The notes under the pieces: model-generated
Told to the model about the DNA's origin: nothing
What the model saw: the letters and a program-made list of their open reading frames with translations, nothing else
Database searches by the model: none
Assembly: GCA_963922875.1 (NCBI GenBank)
Contig: CAWUJH010000002.1
Location: forward strand, 186,001-250,000
DNA: 64,000 nt
Direction of reading: 5' to 3'
Origin: Ketobacter sp963922875
GTDB taxonomy: Bacteria > Pseudomonadota > Gammaproteobacteria > Pseudomonadales > Ketobacteraceae
Shown here: positions 8,096 to 17,574 of the stretch, piece by piece
Position numbering within the stretch: position 1 is the first letter of the stretch
Layout of the letters: every line of letters starts with the position of its first letter
Position numbers and translations under genes: made by a program

Positions 8096-8674
8096 CTAAA
8101 CCCTGGTTATAACTGCCTCTCTAAGAAGTTCATCATTATCAAGCAGCTGGGCAATATTCCTGGCGTCATCAAGTCCAGAGTGATGACGCCCCTGAAATTC
8201 GAGACCGGAAATTTGAACAGCTCTCGCAAGACCTACCTTATGTCCACGTTTTCTGGCGAATAGCTGCTTTATATTGATGTGTTGATACGAATCAAAGGGG
8301 TTTCGCAAATTTTTAAGTTTTGTTTCTGAGCTGAAATGGCGCTGGTCGAACTTTCCCCAGCTCCCCCAAGCCGTAACATTGTTTTTGATAATCCAAGAAT
8401 CCAGTAATTTAATGGATTCCTCCAGTGGAAGTGCCTGGTCAATCTGTTGTTGTTGGATTCCCGTTAGATTTGTACAGAATGGGGTCAACGATTTATTCCA
8501 CTGAGGTTGGACGTAGATTTGTTGATCTTCCATAAGTTCAAGCGCGTTTCCAGTCAAGGACACAACCACCGCGCCGATCTCAATGATCTCCATTTCCTCC
8601 CTTGGCAATGGTGGGTCATCGTTACATGTACATTCCAAATCTATCAATAAAAATTTAATTCGTTTATCACTCAA
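8096..8674 (-). CDS. DEDDh-family 3'-5' exonuclease, last gene of the defence operon
   Basis: A 192-residue nuclease of the DnaQ/ERI-1-like DEDDh group. Motif ExoI is IDLECT (Asp12, Glu14), ExoII includes GKFD with Asp110, and ExoIII is HHSGLDDARN (His165, Asp170). A spacer with EIIEIGAV is typical of KapD/ERI-1-like enzymes that trim nucleic-acid 3' ends. It starts 16 nt after drmC in the same direction and so appears to be the tenth gene of the operon. The exonuclease is not among the described DISARM genes, so its part in defence is inferred only from linkage. It could degrade DNA opened by the DISARM helicases. Confidence 0.8.
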   Translation of the reverse strand: MSDKRIKFLLIDLECTCNDDPPLPREEMEIIEIGAVVVSLTGNALELMEDQQIYVQPQWNKSLTPFCTNLTGIQQQQIDQALPLEESIKLLDSWIIKNNVTAWGSWGKFDQRHFSSETKLKNLRNPFDSYQHINIKQLFARKRGHKVGLARAVQISGLEFQGRHHSGLDDARNIAQLLDNDELLREAVITRV

Positions 8675-8690
8675 GACTGAACACCAATTT

Positions 8691-9467
8691 CTATACCTCG
8701 TGTATAATTCTGGTTGTAATCATCGCAGTTAGTTGATCTTGCAAAGTTGTTGGAACTGATCCCCCAGTAATCATCACACCAGCTTCCATATTCTTGTCCA
8801 TCGCATGGCCGGTTAGATTCGCACTGGATACAAAGCACTTCTTGCGATCCGCAACCGCAGCTTTTGCATGTACTCTGGCATCAACGAAGTCATCTTTTTT
8901 TTCGTTCCAGCAATAGAGTGTAACATCAGGTAAATCTGCTTTTATTTTCCCTATTGCATCAACCGATATAGACCCCCCATGCTGATCAGAGGATTCGAGC
9001 AACATAGATACAGACACCTTTCGGTTTATCGCAGCTTCGATTGCACTGAAAATCAGGGGGACTTTGTAAATAACGAAACTGACTATAAAGAGGCTGTCTT
9101 CAGCTGAATCAATGACCTCAAGTAAGGCTTGTTCAGTTTGCCGGGTTGACACAATCGGTGTCCTGGGCCCGGACCAAATCAATTCAGCCGTAACGTCCTG
9201 CTTAGCCTTCAGATAGGCACAACTCGCTCCTCGTAGCATTCCGGCCAATTCCAATGCCGACACTGGGGATCGTTTCCAGGCGTCGAAAAGCTTCTCCACT
9301 AACTGTCGAATCACAGGCGTGCTTATGTTGCGAACGGAAATGCTGTAAAAATCATTTGATGTAATCTTGGATATATCCGTTGCAATCACATCAAGCCTCT
9401 CCGGTGAGACGTTAGAAGCTAGATCAGTAACTGCATCCATCAGTTGGTTCATCAAATTAATCGCCAA
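8691..9467 (-). CDS. drmC: DISARM protein DrmC, phospholipase D-like
   Basis: A 258-residue protein of the PLD superfamily. A single HKD motif is seen near the C-terminus: His200, Lys202, Asp207 and Asn217 in VHAKAAVADRKK...SANLTG. One motif per chain implies an active site formed by a dimer, as in PLD-type nucleases. Its start lies inside the drmB stop region (11-nt overlap), giving the standard drmA-drmB-drmC order apart from one inserted gene. In tested DISARM systems DrmC was dispensable for much of the protection, so a supporting nuclease role is likely. Confidence 0.88.
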   Translation of the reverse strand: MAINLMNQLMDAVTDLASNVSPERLDVIATDISKITSNDFYSISVRNISTPVIRQLVEKLFDAWKRSPVSALELAGMLRGASCAYLKAKQDVTAELIWSGPRTPIVSTRQTEQALLEVIDSAEDSLFIVSFVIYKVPLIFSAIEAAINRKVSVSMLLESSDQHGGSISVDAIGKIKADLPDVTLYCWNEKKDDFVDARVHAKAAVADRKKCFVSSANLTGHAMDKNMEAGVMITGGSVPTTLQDQLTAMITTRIIHEV

Positions 9468-11307
9468 AGAAAGCTGCAGTAGTGTTTTCTAAAGTTGGAA
9501 CCAGAAGAGTTCGGTCGAGATACCGATTTCCACGCTCGCAGGATGTTTCTGCAACAAAGGAACACGCATGGCAAGCGGCTGCGTGTAGTGATTGGTCCTT
9601 TCCAGGATGGTGTTCGGAGCACAAGGGGTCTGATGAGCATATCCTAGCTCGGTTGAGAGCCTGGTTCAGCAGACGACCCAGGTTTTCCGGTTTGCCCAGG
9701 TCTACCAGCCCACCCAAAGTACCGTCCGAGTCTGCCGCAGCGGTGTATATTAGAACTCCGGCTTGCGGATCGCTACTGCTCGTATCCGCATAAATGCGCT
9801 CCCGAATACTTGCTGCGTTATACCCACACTCCAAGGCCAATTCACGAATCAGAAGATGAGCCAACGTATGGAGCATTGCGTACCTGACTCCAGGAAACTC
9901 TTCATCCGGCTCCAATCTTCGGGCATTACGCCATCCCCTGTGCCCCTCGAAAAGCTTGGCTTCGATTTCTTTTACGGATTGTAGAGCTTCCCACTTAACT
10001 AAAGATTCCTCGTCAAAGCGAATAAAAATTCCTTCACCATGAACTTGGCTCGCAGGCACCCAGTCCGGGGGCGTGCGACTCAGATTCGCCATTCCCGGGC
10101 CACCGACGGTCCCAGCCCCACCTTCCTGCGCTTCTACCCGAGTGAAACCAATCAGAGCATTCACTTCACGAAGTCTCTCCAGCTGTAGCACGCTAGTGAT
10201 CTGAACTTCAAATCCCTTGGGTATTTCGACTCGCCGACTTAAAAAGTGAGGCCAGTCAGTGGGGGGATTCGGGTGGGTCAGCACTTCCCATTCCGGGCCC
10301 TTGATATCGGACTCCGAAACGACGTCTGTTGCGGCACCAGACCGATAGGCCTCAATTGCTTCCCAAATAGACTTTGGATCATGTTTATCGATACCCGGCA
10401 AGGCACCCGTCTTTTTAAGAGTTTTGACTGTAATCGCGACTTCAGCTTCGGACGCTAGGTCTTCAAAATAGTCCCACCCGTCCTGGACCATTTGAGAGAT
10501 TGGGTTTCGCGAGAGAGGAATGGCCAAAGCAGATAGCGTGACGGGAAACCATGAATTGGTTGCACCAAGCAAAACAGCTCGCGCTTCTTCCTGGCAGTTA
10601 TCTTCAAAAACGTCTAGATGAGGGTGCCTGCCTCTACAAGCGGGAAGATTCTCTCTTCCAGCCTGGCCAAACGCATGGGCCATATTTCTAGACGCACCAC
10701 AGGCATCACATTTCACCCAGAGGTTTTCGGTTTGCAAGGATGCACCACTCTCGAAGAAGCGCAGTGTCCCTTTACAATCTGAAGGGCCATTATGAACGAA
10801 GTAATGCCATGGAAAGTCATCCAAATGTCCATTTCGGCAGGCCAAAAGGAAACGAGCTGGGACGGCATCGGCATCCTTCGCCGGTTGATCTCCTTTTGAA
10901 CCTTTACAGGCCTTGTGCACGAATCGAGTTTGCTCAGGTCGATAACGGTTTTCCTTTATTTCGAAGAGACCGACATCGTATTCCGACAGTAATCCACATT
11001 TCACACAACGTAACCACCTCGGGAACGGCCGTACTGGCACACCTATATGGGCTTCAGCCGACCACACATCGACTTGTTCACTTTTATGAAACGGAGGCAT
11101 CCGCAGCGTATCGACTTGTGGGCCTAATACTCTTCTAACCGCAGCCAATAGCCTTGCCTCTTCGATAGGCGGGCATCGATCTTTCTCCCACTGATTGATT
11201 CCCATTGTGACTACCGAAAGGTTGGACAAATCAACCAATGCACCTGGACCATAGGTCCACAGGAGCTGGCTCGGTCTTACTTCTCCAACTGGAGATTTCT
11301 CATTCAT
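9457..11307 (-). CDS. drmB: DISARM protein DrmB (DUF1998 family)
   Basis: A 616-residue DUF1998-containing protein. In DISARM it forms a complex with the DrmA helicase that senses and blocks incoming phage DNA. Four cysteine clusters suggest structural zinc sites: CVKCG (101-104), a CRNGH segment, CDACG, and a dense C-terminal set in the ICSSDPLCSEHH ... CHACSF ... SCERG region. DUF1998 is the conserved C-terminal part, where YTAAADSDGTLGGL is characteristic. There is no helicase motif of its own. It follows the NERD-helicase gene by 9 nt and overlaps drmC by 11 nt. Confidence 0.9.
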   Translation of the reverse strand: MNEKSPVGEVRPSQLLWTYGPGALVDLSNLSVVTMGINQWEKDRCPPIEEARLLAAVRRVLGPQVDTLRMPPFHKSEQVDVWSAEAHIGVPVRPFPRWLRCVKCGLLSEYDVGLFEIKENRYRPEQTRFVHKACKGSKGDQPAKDADAVPARFLLACRNGHLDDFPWHYFVHNGPSDCKGTLRFFESGASLQTENLWVKCDACGASRNMAHAFGQAGRENLPACRGRHPHLDVFEDNCQEEARAVLLGATNSWFPVTLSALAIPLSRNPISQMVQDGWDYFEDLASEAEVAITVKTLKKTGALPGIDKHDPKSIWEAIEAYRSGAATDVVSESDIKGPEWEVLTHPNPPTDWPHFLSRRVEIPKGFEVQITSVLQLERLREVNALIGFTRVEAQEGGAGTVGGPGMANLSRTPPDWVPASQVHGEGIFIRFDEESLVKWEALQSVKEIEAKLFEGHRGWRNARRLEPDEEFPGVRYAMLHTLAHLLIRELALECGYNAASIRERIYADTSSSDPQAGVLIYTAAADSDGTLGGLVDLGKPENLGRLLNQALNRARICSSDPLCSEHHPGKDQSLHAAACHACSFVAETSCERGNRYLDRTLLVPTLENTTAAFFGD

Positions 11308-11316
11308 ATTCAGGTC

Positions 11317-13005
11317 TCAAACAATAAGGTCTTCTATCTTTCTATCGGAAACTATCTTGAGTATGTGCTTCGCTCTCGAACAGGCGACATACAAATCGGA
11401 ATTTCCAAAGTGCTCGACAGAGCCGGGCTCGACGACATCCACGAGTATAACGATATCGGCTTCCAAACCTTTGAAGGAGCGAATCGTAGAAAACAAAATT
11501 CCTTCGCCATGTCGCCACTCGGAAGTATCGAAAGTCAGTTTTTGCTCTCCAATCTTGTTTAATCCGTTCAAGCAAGAATTTCTGAACCGATTAGGAGAAA
11601 GGATCACAATCTGGGAGCAAGAAATCTTGTCTACAGAGATCAACTGTTTGACCATGGAATCAATAGCGGGAGGAATCTTGTGTTTTTTCTCGGTGATGAA
11701 CTCCGTAGACACACCTTCCGGGGCCAACGGATGTGTCGCTATTTCCCTTTTTAGAATCTTCGAACAGGTTCCCGATATGGCTTTAGTGTTTCGGCAGTTG
11801 GTAGGCAAGCGAAATGGTTCGCCCATTGCCGGCACGAAGACTTTTCCATCGTTATAGAGATTCTGTGCGGGATCATAGAAGACATACAGAAAACCATTCT
11901 CTTTGGCTTCATTCAATTGCTCCAGAGGCTCCCACCAATCCGGATAGAAATCTTGAGCCTCATCCACGACGACCGCATCGTATTGCTCCTGAATGAATTC
12001 GAGGGCATCCAATAGTAAATATGCCGCTTCCTCTTTCCAGAAATGCTCACTATTTCGTTCAGGAGGGTTGAAGCCAATGCCCGCTCTTCTACATAGCTGT
12101 GCACACAGCGCATGGAAGTGATGTACATGAACCAAATCGTCTAACTCACCATGTAGCTCTTGCTTCAGCCAGTTCGCCAGTTCCTTGTTGAAACAGACGA
12201 AAAGTGTTTTCATGCCTTTTTCAGCAAAGGTTTCTGCTTGGCGTTTGGCAAGCATCGTTTTTCCCGATCCGGCAACGCCTTCGATTGCTACCCGCTTATT
12301 GTCTCCCAAAAATGCAAGCAACCTGATCTGCTCGTCAGTGAGTCGGATCAATCTTTCCTCTTGCTCTTCAATGGTTCGGAAAAGAACTGGCAGAATATTG
12401 AACGCTGGCAAAATAGCTCGTTGGACTTTGCCGAGCTCTTCTTTAGAAAAGGCGTAGGGTGTGGCTGTTCTGGCCCACTGCCGAAGGGCACGAGCCACCT
12501 TGTCCGCGATGCTGCTCAAATCATTGGAAGAGAGTGTAATGGCAGCATCTGCGCCTGGTGGGAGCGCACCGTTATAAATGCAATCTGGAAAGATAACGGC
12601 ATAGCCGTGAGAAAAAGGAGGAGAGTTTCCTCCGTATACTCGATTGCTGATTAAACCCACTATCTGGTGCGAGTTTCGTCTGGCCTGTTCGAAAGGGTCC
12701 TTTATAGGCTTGGAATAACTTCCAAGCTCACGAAACCAACCTCTGTTATCAGCATCGTATTTAATGGTTCCTCCTTTTACCTCGACAACCAAAATACCCA
12801 TCTCTGGCCATACGATCAAAAAATCTGCTTCGCCTTCGATCAGAGTAACTTTTCCTGTTCGATCGTTTCTGTCAGGTCGCAGCCAAGGGTAACTGTGCAA
12901 AACGAGCACATTGTTTGGCAACTGATCGACGAGCGCTTGAGCTACATCTCGTTCCGGTTTTAAATCGATTTCATCGACATCAATATTGGGTATCAATCTG
13001 GCCAT
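11317..13005 (-). CDS. NERD-domain UvrD-like helicase inserted between drmA and drmB
   Basis: A 562-residue fusion. Residues 1 to about 190 form a NERD (nuclease-related) domain with the PD-(D/E)xK-like core EADFLIV...GILVVEVKGG. From about 235 it is a superfamily 1 helicase: Walker A GVAGSGKT near 245, Walker B VVVDEAQDF near 348, a Q/D loop YDPAQNLY, LPTNCRNT, and the late motifs STIRSFKGLEADIV and YVACSRAKH. It is transcribed with the DISARM genes with 9-nt gaps on both sides, separating drmA from drmB, which are normally adjacent. This gene is not part of the described class 1 or 2 sets. It may add nuclease or unwinding activity, or be an independent passenger. Confidence 0.85.
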   Translation of the reverse strand: MARLIPNIDVDEIDLKPERDVAQALVDQLPNNVLVLHSYPWLRPDRNDRTGKVTLIEGEADFLIVWPEMGILVVEVKGGTIKYDADNRGWFRELGSYSKPIKDPFEQARRNSHQIVGLISNRVYGGNSPPFSHGYAVIFPDCIYNGALPPGADAAITLSSNDLSSIADKVARALRQWARTATPYAFSKEELGKVQRAILPAFNILPVLFRTIEEQEERLIRLTDEQIRLLAFLGDNKRVAIEGVAGSGKTMLAKRQAETFAEKGMKTLFVCFNKELANWLKQELHGELDDLVHVHHFHALCAQLCRRAGIGFNPPERNSEHFWKEEAAYLLLDALEFIQEQYDAVVVDEAQDFYPDWWEPLEQLNEAKENGFLYVFYDPAQNLYNDGKVFVPAMGEPFRLPTNCRNTKAISGTCSKILKREIATHPLAPEGVSTEFITEKKHKIPPAIDSMVKQLISVDKISCSQIVILSPNRFRNSCLNGLNKIGEQKLTFDTSEWRHGEGILFSTIRSFKGLEADIVILVDVVEPGSVEHFGNSDLYVACSRAKHILKIVSDRKIEDLIV

Positions 13006-13014
13006 CTGAACCGC

Positions 13015-16000
13015 CTAATCCTTTATTTCTTCAGCATGGAGTGTGATTGAAGCCCAATCACCGTCCGGCAAATCGAATGAAACGTTGGCTTCCGGGTAAC
13101 GTAGTTTCACACGAGTGGTTATGTTTCCGTTTTCATCTTGTAATTCACTCCAACTCAATGTTCCCGCAAGTGTACCCTTGGGAAACTGTCCCTGTTGTAC
13201 ATCCGAAACGGACATCACCACGAACGTATTCTTTCCTGGCTTTTGATCTTTCGACCTAGTTATGGTCAGCTGCTTGGATTGTCCATCGACTTCGATTTCG
13301 ACGACCGTTTCAGATTCATATTTGCCTTTTGCGATATCGACCACTGAAACGAGTGATCCGGGAGCAGATGTCGGGGAATTTGTTCTTCTTCTAGCACTTC
13401 TTCCAGATCCTGCTGAATTTGCATCATTGTCGTTAGGGATAACGACCCTGGGAGTCCAATTTGGACTATCCGCAAACTTCCTTGTATTCATGACGAGACG
13501 GACACCGGGTTCCACCTCCCGCATGGACATCGGCACGGTGAAATCATCCCACGCTTGAACGCCGGGCGCCTTGATGAGGGCGACCATGGTGTCCTTATTG
13601 GGACCTTTCTTTTCATAACCCAGCAAGCGCCCACCTTTTCTTACTTGTTCTGCCCACTCGTCTATTCGCGCTTTCAATTCCAGCTTTGCCAAGGCTTCGA
13701 TATCCGAACGATCCGTGACGCTCCATGCTCGCTTGGTCAGAATATCCATGGCCGTCTTGGCCTCTGGTTTGTCAACCTTATCCATCGACATGGCGCCAGT
13801 ATTTGGATTGAACGGTTCGTTCTCCAAACGCATGAGGCTCAACATCGTACCGGTGAGCCCACGGTCGATTGCTCGCGGCGAGAAGGGTGTAACCGATTGT
13901 GCTTCTACGTGTTTGTAGAAGGTTGCGTGGTAATGTTCGAAAGTTTCGTAATGCGATAGGTCTCGGGGACGAGCCCAAGTAAGCACCGTGCACACCAAAC
14001 CAGGGAATTGTCGACCGACGCGGCTAGTGGCCTGGATATATTCGGCCGTACCTTTGGGTTGCCCATTGACGGCCATCAGCCCCAATCGATTCACGTCGAC
14101 ACCTACCGACAACATATTCGTAGCCAGCACCACATCAATGGCTCGAATGTCGCCTTCTTGCCAGTCGGTCACGTATTTTCCTGTAGGAGCATCAAATCTC
14201 GCTTTGAAAGGCACTTCCAGCTGATCGAGATTCTTAGGGATATCACGATTGGAGATTCGTGAGGTCAACTCTTTGATATTCTGAACACTACGTTGAGCCA
14301 GCCCGGGGCGGTCGACCAAGCTCATCTGTACGCGGTAGGAACGTGTCTGCACGTCATCCTCCGCCAGTCGTTTCATTCCGCCCAGCTCTCGGAGTGAGTT
14401 GAAGTAACCCACCGTCGTCATGTAAGGATCGGCTGCCGGTCCGAAACGATCGAACAATCCCTGCGATGCTGTCAGGAATGCGGTATAGACCCGAATAAGC
14501 ATGGCAGGGCGTGAACTACCCGGCGAACAGACACCAAGGTATCGTCGCCCAGGATGCTCTTGAATGGGACGTTGGACGGAGAAAAAGTTGTCCTCTACAT
14601 CCAATCCGTGGGGTGGAAAGACGGAAACCTTGCGCATGAAAACGCCATTGACCTGTTCCGCCGCTTTGCGCACTGTTGCAGTCGAGGCGATGATCTTTGG
14701 TTTGACCAGCTTGCCATCCAACTCCCAAGATGAAAGCTCGTCCACAGCCGTCTCATACAAACCAACCATGGTACCCAATGGCCCACTGATGAGATGGAAT
14801 TCGTCCTGAATGATCAAATCGGGTGGGCGGATAGGCATGATCTGCCGCACCTTGGTCGGAGCCAACCCTTTCAACGCACGATGGTTACCTTCGCACTCTG
14901 CACCGGGCCACAATAGACCGTGACGTGGACACTCCTTATTAGCTCGACCAAATAGAGTTCTTACCTGGCCGCGCCAGGCCATCATGGCGAATTTGTCGAC
15001 CGTCGCGATCATCATCGTTGGTGGGCGATGGTAGATTTCTTCGTCGACCACTTTCACCGGAATTCCGGGATGGGGCAAATTCGAGGTCTTGCCGCGCGAG
15101 AACTCGCAGTGGCTCTTCTTGTCACCACAGTAAATGATGGTTTGACCTACCAGTTTGTTTACTTCGATATCTCGACCGGGCGCAACCTCACCTCCGCACC
15201 AAGGGCAACTGGTGAGTTGAGCAGGCGAAGTACTGCCGGCATCCCACTTGTCCGGGTCCCGGATATCTTGAATGGCCCGATGGCTATCGTCAGTCGTGCC
15301 TGGAGTAACCTTGTTACCCACCCACAGTCCAATAGTGAATGGCTCCTTGCCCAATGACTCGTCACCTTTGGCTAGCGCCTCCCGCCTTAAAACTTCCATT
15401 GCGCAAATCAGTGTCGTGGCACGCTGGAACTGCTGCAACGTCAGCAACCTCAGCGTATAGCGCATGATCACGGACAGCCCGCGAGAGCTATCGTAGCCCC
15501 CCAAGTTTCCCTGCAACCTCCGTATGAACATGGTAAATGCGGCAACGCCTAGATACGCTTCGGTCTTACCACCACCGGTGGGGAACCACAGCAAATCGGC
15601 ATAGGCTTCTATGGGTTTGGTACGGTCCTTGTGATTCGGATCGGCCAACGAAGGGATCGACAACAGCATGAAAGCCAGCTGAAAAGGTCGCCAAGAACGA
15701 TTCTTTCGTTCTTGAAAGTCCGACAACGTCTTGGATTGATTTCTGCGCTGAGAGAGTGCGTACAAGCTACGAATACGTTGATTCGCCATCGCCAGGTTCG
15801 CCGTACGGAAGGCTCTCAATGCGTTGTTATTTTCCGCGAGCACCTGAACGCCTTCCACCAAACGCTGGTGAATATCGGTACATTTATTCAGTGCCTCTTT
15901 GGCTTCCTGATCATGACCGGCGACATCCTTCCCGATACGATCACGCTGCTCATTGATCCAAGCGTGATAATCGTCCGTTAATATCGACAAGGCTGAAACC

Positions 16001-17574
16001 AGTTCCCCTTTCGATAGATCCGCTAATACTTCCATGTCCAAGTAGCCTTTCTTGACCATTTCGCACATAGCCAAGCGATCAGGGCTATGGCTGTTGTTCT
16101 CCGGCCAATACTCGTTCCTGCTACCGGGAATATCGGTAATCGGCACCTCGTATTGCGGCATGATGGTAGTGCAAACCTCGGTCGCATACTCGACAGTTTC
16201 CGTATCGCTCACCGCGTGTACGGCTACACCATGGCCAACCGCAAACTCCACCTTTTTACGGTAGACCATTTCCAGGGCTTTACGCTCGTGGTCATCGGAA
16301 TCATCAAGTGCCAAAGGCCTGCGTCGGAAGATTGCCTTGTCTGTCGAGCCCTGGGCAGCTCGAATTCGAATCTCAGGCTGGAACAACCATGCAGTATCCT
16401 TGTTGGATTCCGGCTCTTCCTGGGCATTGACCAGGAAGAGTGTAATCAAGCGATCGCCATCGGCGTTTTTGGCCCGGACACTTCCTTGAATTCGGACTTC
16501 AGGATGCTCCTTGTCGGGAGCTTGGTGTGGTACGACCCCTTCCTTCATCGGCAGAGTAATGCGGCCACCACAGGAAATACGTTTCCAGACCTTGGGCTTC
16601 ATCTCGGCTTCAACTGAGAACAGCTCATCACCCGCGGCGTTCTTCGTGCCCAGTGATACGCAGTTGACCCGTTCTAGCCCTTTCTTTTCTTGATAGGCTT
16701 CGACTTCCTGCTTGGTCATCTTGCGTTTTATGGGTTTGGAATGCTCGTGGTCATAGAGCCGCTCATAGCGACCCCATAGCGCTTCGACTTCAATAGCCTC
16801 GACGTCCCCGCTTACACAGAACGTGATGCCCATACTGGATGGAATCAAAGACTGATTACTGGCAGCATCGATCTCATCTGCACTATCAGACTCAGCCTCG
16901 ACCTTGCCCGTAGTGGAGTTGAACTCTGCTCCCGGTTCATGACTCAAGCGATTTGGCACGTTCTTGTCATGAGTATCAATGGACTCATCTGGTTCTTCGC
17001 CTTCCTCATTGGCAAGAGGGCCTTCTAACCCTTCAATCGAGCCGTCTTTCCTGCTGTCGCGGGGGGCCAACTTCCCAACCAAATAGCGGTCACGAACACT
17101 CATATCGACGATCTCTTCGTAAGGACCATTGGCTGGGCCTAGAAGATCGTCTACCACCGCAAGTTGCAACAGTTCTCTTATGTAAGCCTGATCATTGATC
17201 AATGGCACATCGGCAATGGTCTTGCCCGAAAGTTTCGGCAAGTTCTCAAGGAAGTCAGTCCACTGAATTCTGGATATCCGGCCACTTGGTGCAGACAGTG
17301 GTGTTTCAAATAGTGATGAAGGTGCGTCAAAGGAAAGGTATTTATCGAAATAGACGGTGGTGCTATCGAGAGATGAACGGATTCGATAGACTCGACCTAC
17401 ACCAATAGCTTCGGCAGAATCGTTTAGAGCCAAGATCCAATCATTTTCTCGAATGGCCTGATATTTCGTGACTTCACCAGCAAGCGAGAGGGAATAGTGC
17501 TCGAAAGGCAAGCCTAACGAAGTTTTTGAAGTAACTGCGACCCACGCATTGTTGGTCTCCATGCTATTGTTCAT
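13015..17574 (-). CDS. drmA: DISARM helicase DrmA
   Basis: A 1519-residue superfamily 2 helicase-like protein, the signature DISARM component. Walker A is FPTGGGKTEAYLG near residue 666, the Walker B equivalent is QDEFHLI near 924, and motif VI is ATSRVGRQF near 1185, followed by a CTVLTWARPRDLSHYE segment. The first 150 residues form a separate small domain (WILALNDSAEAIGVGRVYRI), and an acidic linker follows. A zinc-like CPWCGG lies in the middle. DrmA with DrmB binds DNA with free 5' ends in the known system. The gene overlaps drmMI by 4 nt (ATGA), so expression is coupled. Confidence 0.92.
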   Translation of the reverse strand: MNNSMETNNAWVAVTSKTSLGLPFEHYSLSLAGEVTKYQAIRENDWILALNDSAEAIGVGRVYRIRSSLDSTTVYFDKYLSFDAPSSLFETPLSAPSGRISRIQWTDFLENLPKLSGKTIADVPLINDQAYIRELLQLAVVDDLLGPANGPYEEIVDMSVRDRYLVGKLAPRDSRKDGSIEGLEGPLANEEGEEPDESIDTHDKNVPNRLSHEPGAEFNSTTGKVEAESDSADEIDAASNQSLIPSSMGITFCVSGDVEAIEVEALWGRYERLYDHEHSKPIKRKMTKQEVEAYQEKKGLERVNCVSLGTKNAAGDELFSVEAEMKPKVWKRISCGGRITLPMKEGVVPHQAPDKEHPEVRIQGSVRAKNADGDRLITLFLVNAQEEPESNKDTAWLFQPEIRIRAAQGSTDKAIFRRRPLALDDSDDHERKALEMVYRKKVEFAVGHGVAVHAVSDTETVEYATEVCTTIMPQYEVPITDIPGSRNEYWPENNSHSPDRLAMCEMVKKGYLDMEVLADLSKGELVSALSILTDDYHAWINEQRDRIGKDVAGHDQEAKEALNKCTDIHQRLVEGVQVLAENNNALRAFRTANLAMANQRIRSLYALSQRRNQSKTLSDFQERKNRSWRPFQLAFMLLSIPSLADPNHKDRTKPIEAYADLLWFPTGGGKTEAYLGVAAFTMFIRRLQGNLGGYDSSRGLSVIMRYTLRLLTLQQFQRATTLICAMEVLRREALAKGDESLGKEPFTIGLWVGNKVTPGTTDDSHRAIQDIRDPDKWDAGSTSPAQLTSCPWCGGEVAPGRDIEVNKLVGQTIIYCGDKKSHCEFSRGKTSNLPHPGIPVKVVDEEIYHRPPTMMIATVDKFAMMAWRGQVRTLFGRANKECPRHGLLWPGAECEGNHRALKGLAPTKVRQIMPIRPPDLIIQDEFHLISGPLGTMVGLYETAVDELSSWELDGKLVKPKIIASTATVRKAAEQVNGVFMRKVSVFPPHGLDVEDNFFSVQRPIQEHPGRRYLGVCSPGSSRPAMLIRVYTAFLTASQGLFDRFGPAADPYMTTVGYFNSLRELGGMKRLAEDDVQTRSYRVQMSLVDRPGLAQRSVQNIKELTSRISNRDIPKNLDQLEVPFKARFDAPTGKYVTDWQEGDIRAIDVVLATNMLSVGVDVNRLGLMAVNGQPKGTAEYIQATSRVGRQFPGLVCTVLTWARPRDLSHYETFEHYHATFYKHVEAQSVTPFSPRAIDRGLTGTMLSLMRLENEPFNPNTGAMSMDKVDKPEAKTAMDILTKRAWSVTDRSDIEALAKLELKARIDEWAEQVRKGGRLLGYEKKGPNKDTMVALIKAPGVQAWDDFTVPMSMREVEPGVRLVMNTRKFADSPNWTPRVVIPNDNDANSAGSGRSARRRTNSPTSAPGSLVSVVDIAKGKYESETVVEIEVDGQSKQLTITRSKDQKPGKNTFVVMSVSDVQQGQFPKGTLAGTLSWSELQDENGNITTRVKLRYPEANVSFDLPDGDWASITLHAEEIKD

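Noticed and set aside
7914..8099. Possible 61-residue rightward protein
   Set aside because: No ribosome binding site, no recognisable pattern, and opposite to the strand of its neighbours.
11365..17408. Many open frames on the plus strand opposite the Drm genes
   Set aside because: They are antisense shadows of long, well-supported minus-strand genes and show no protein-like motifs.
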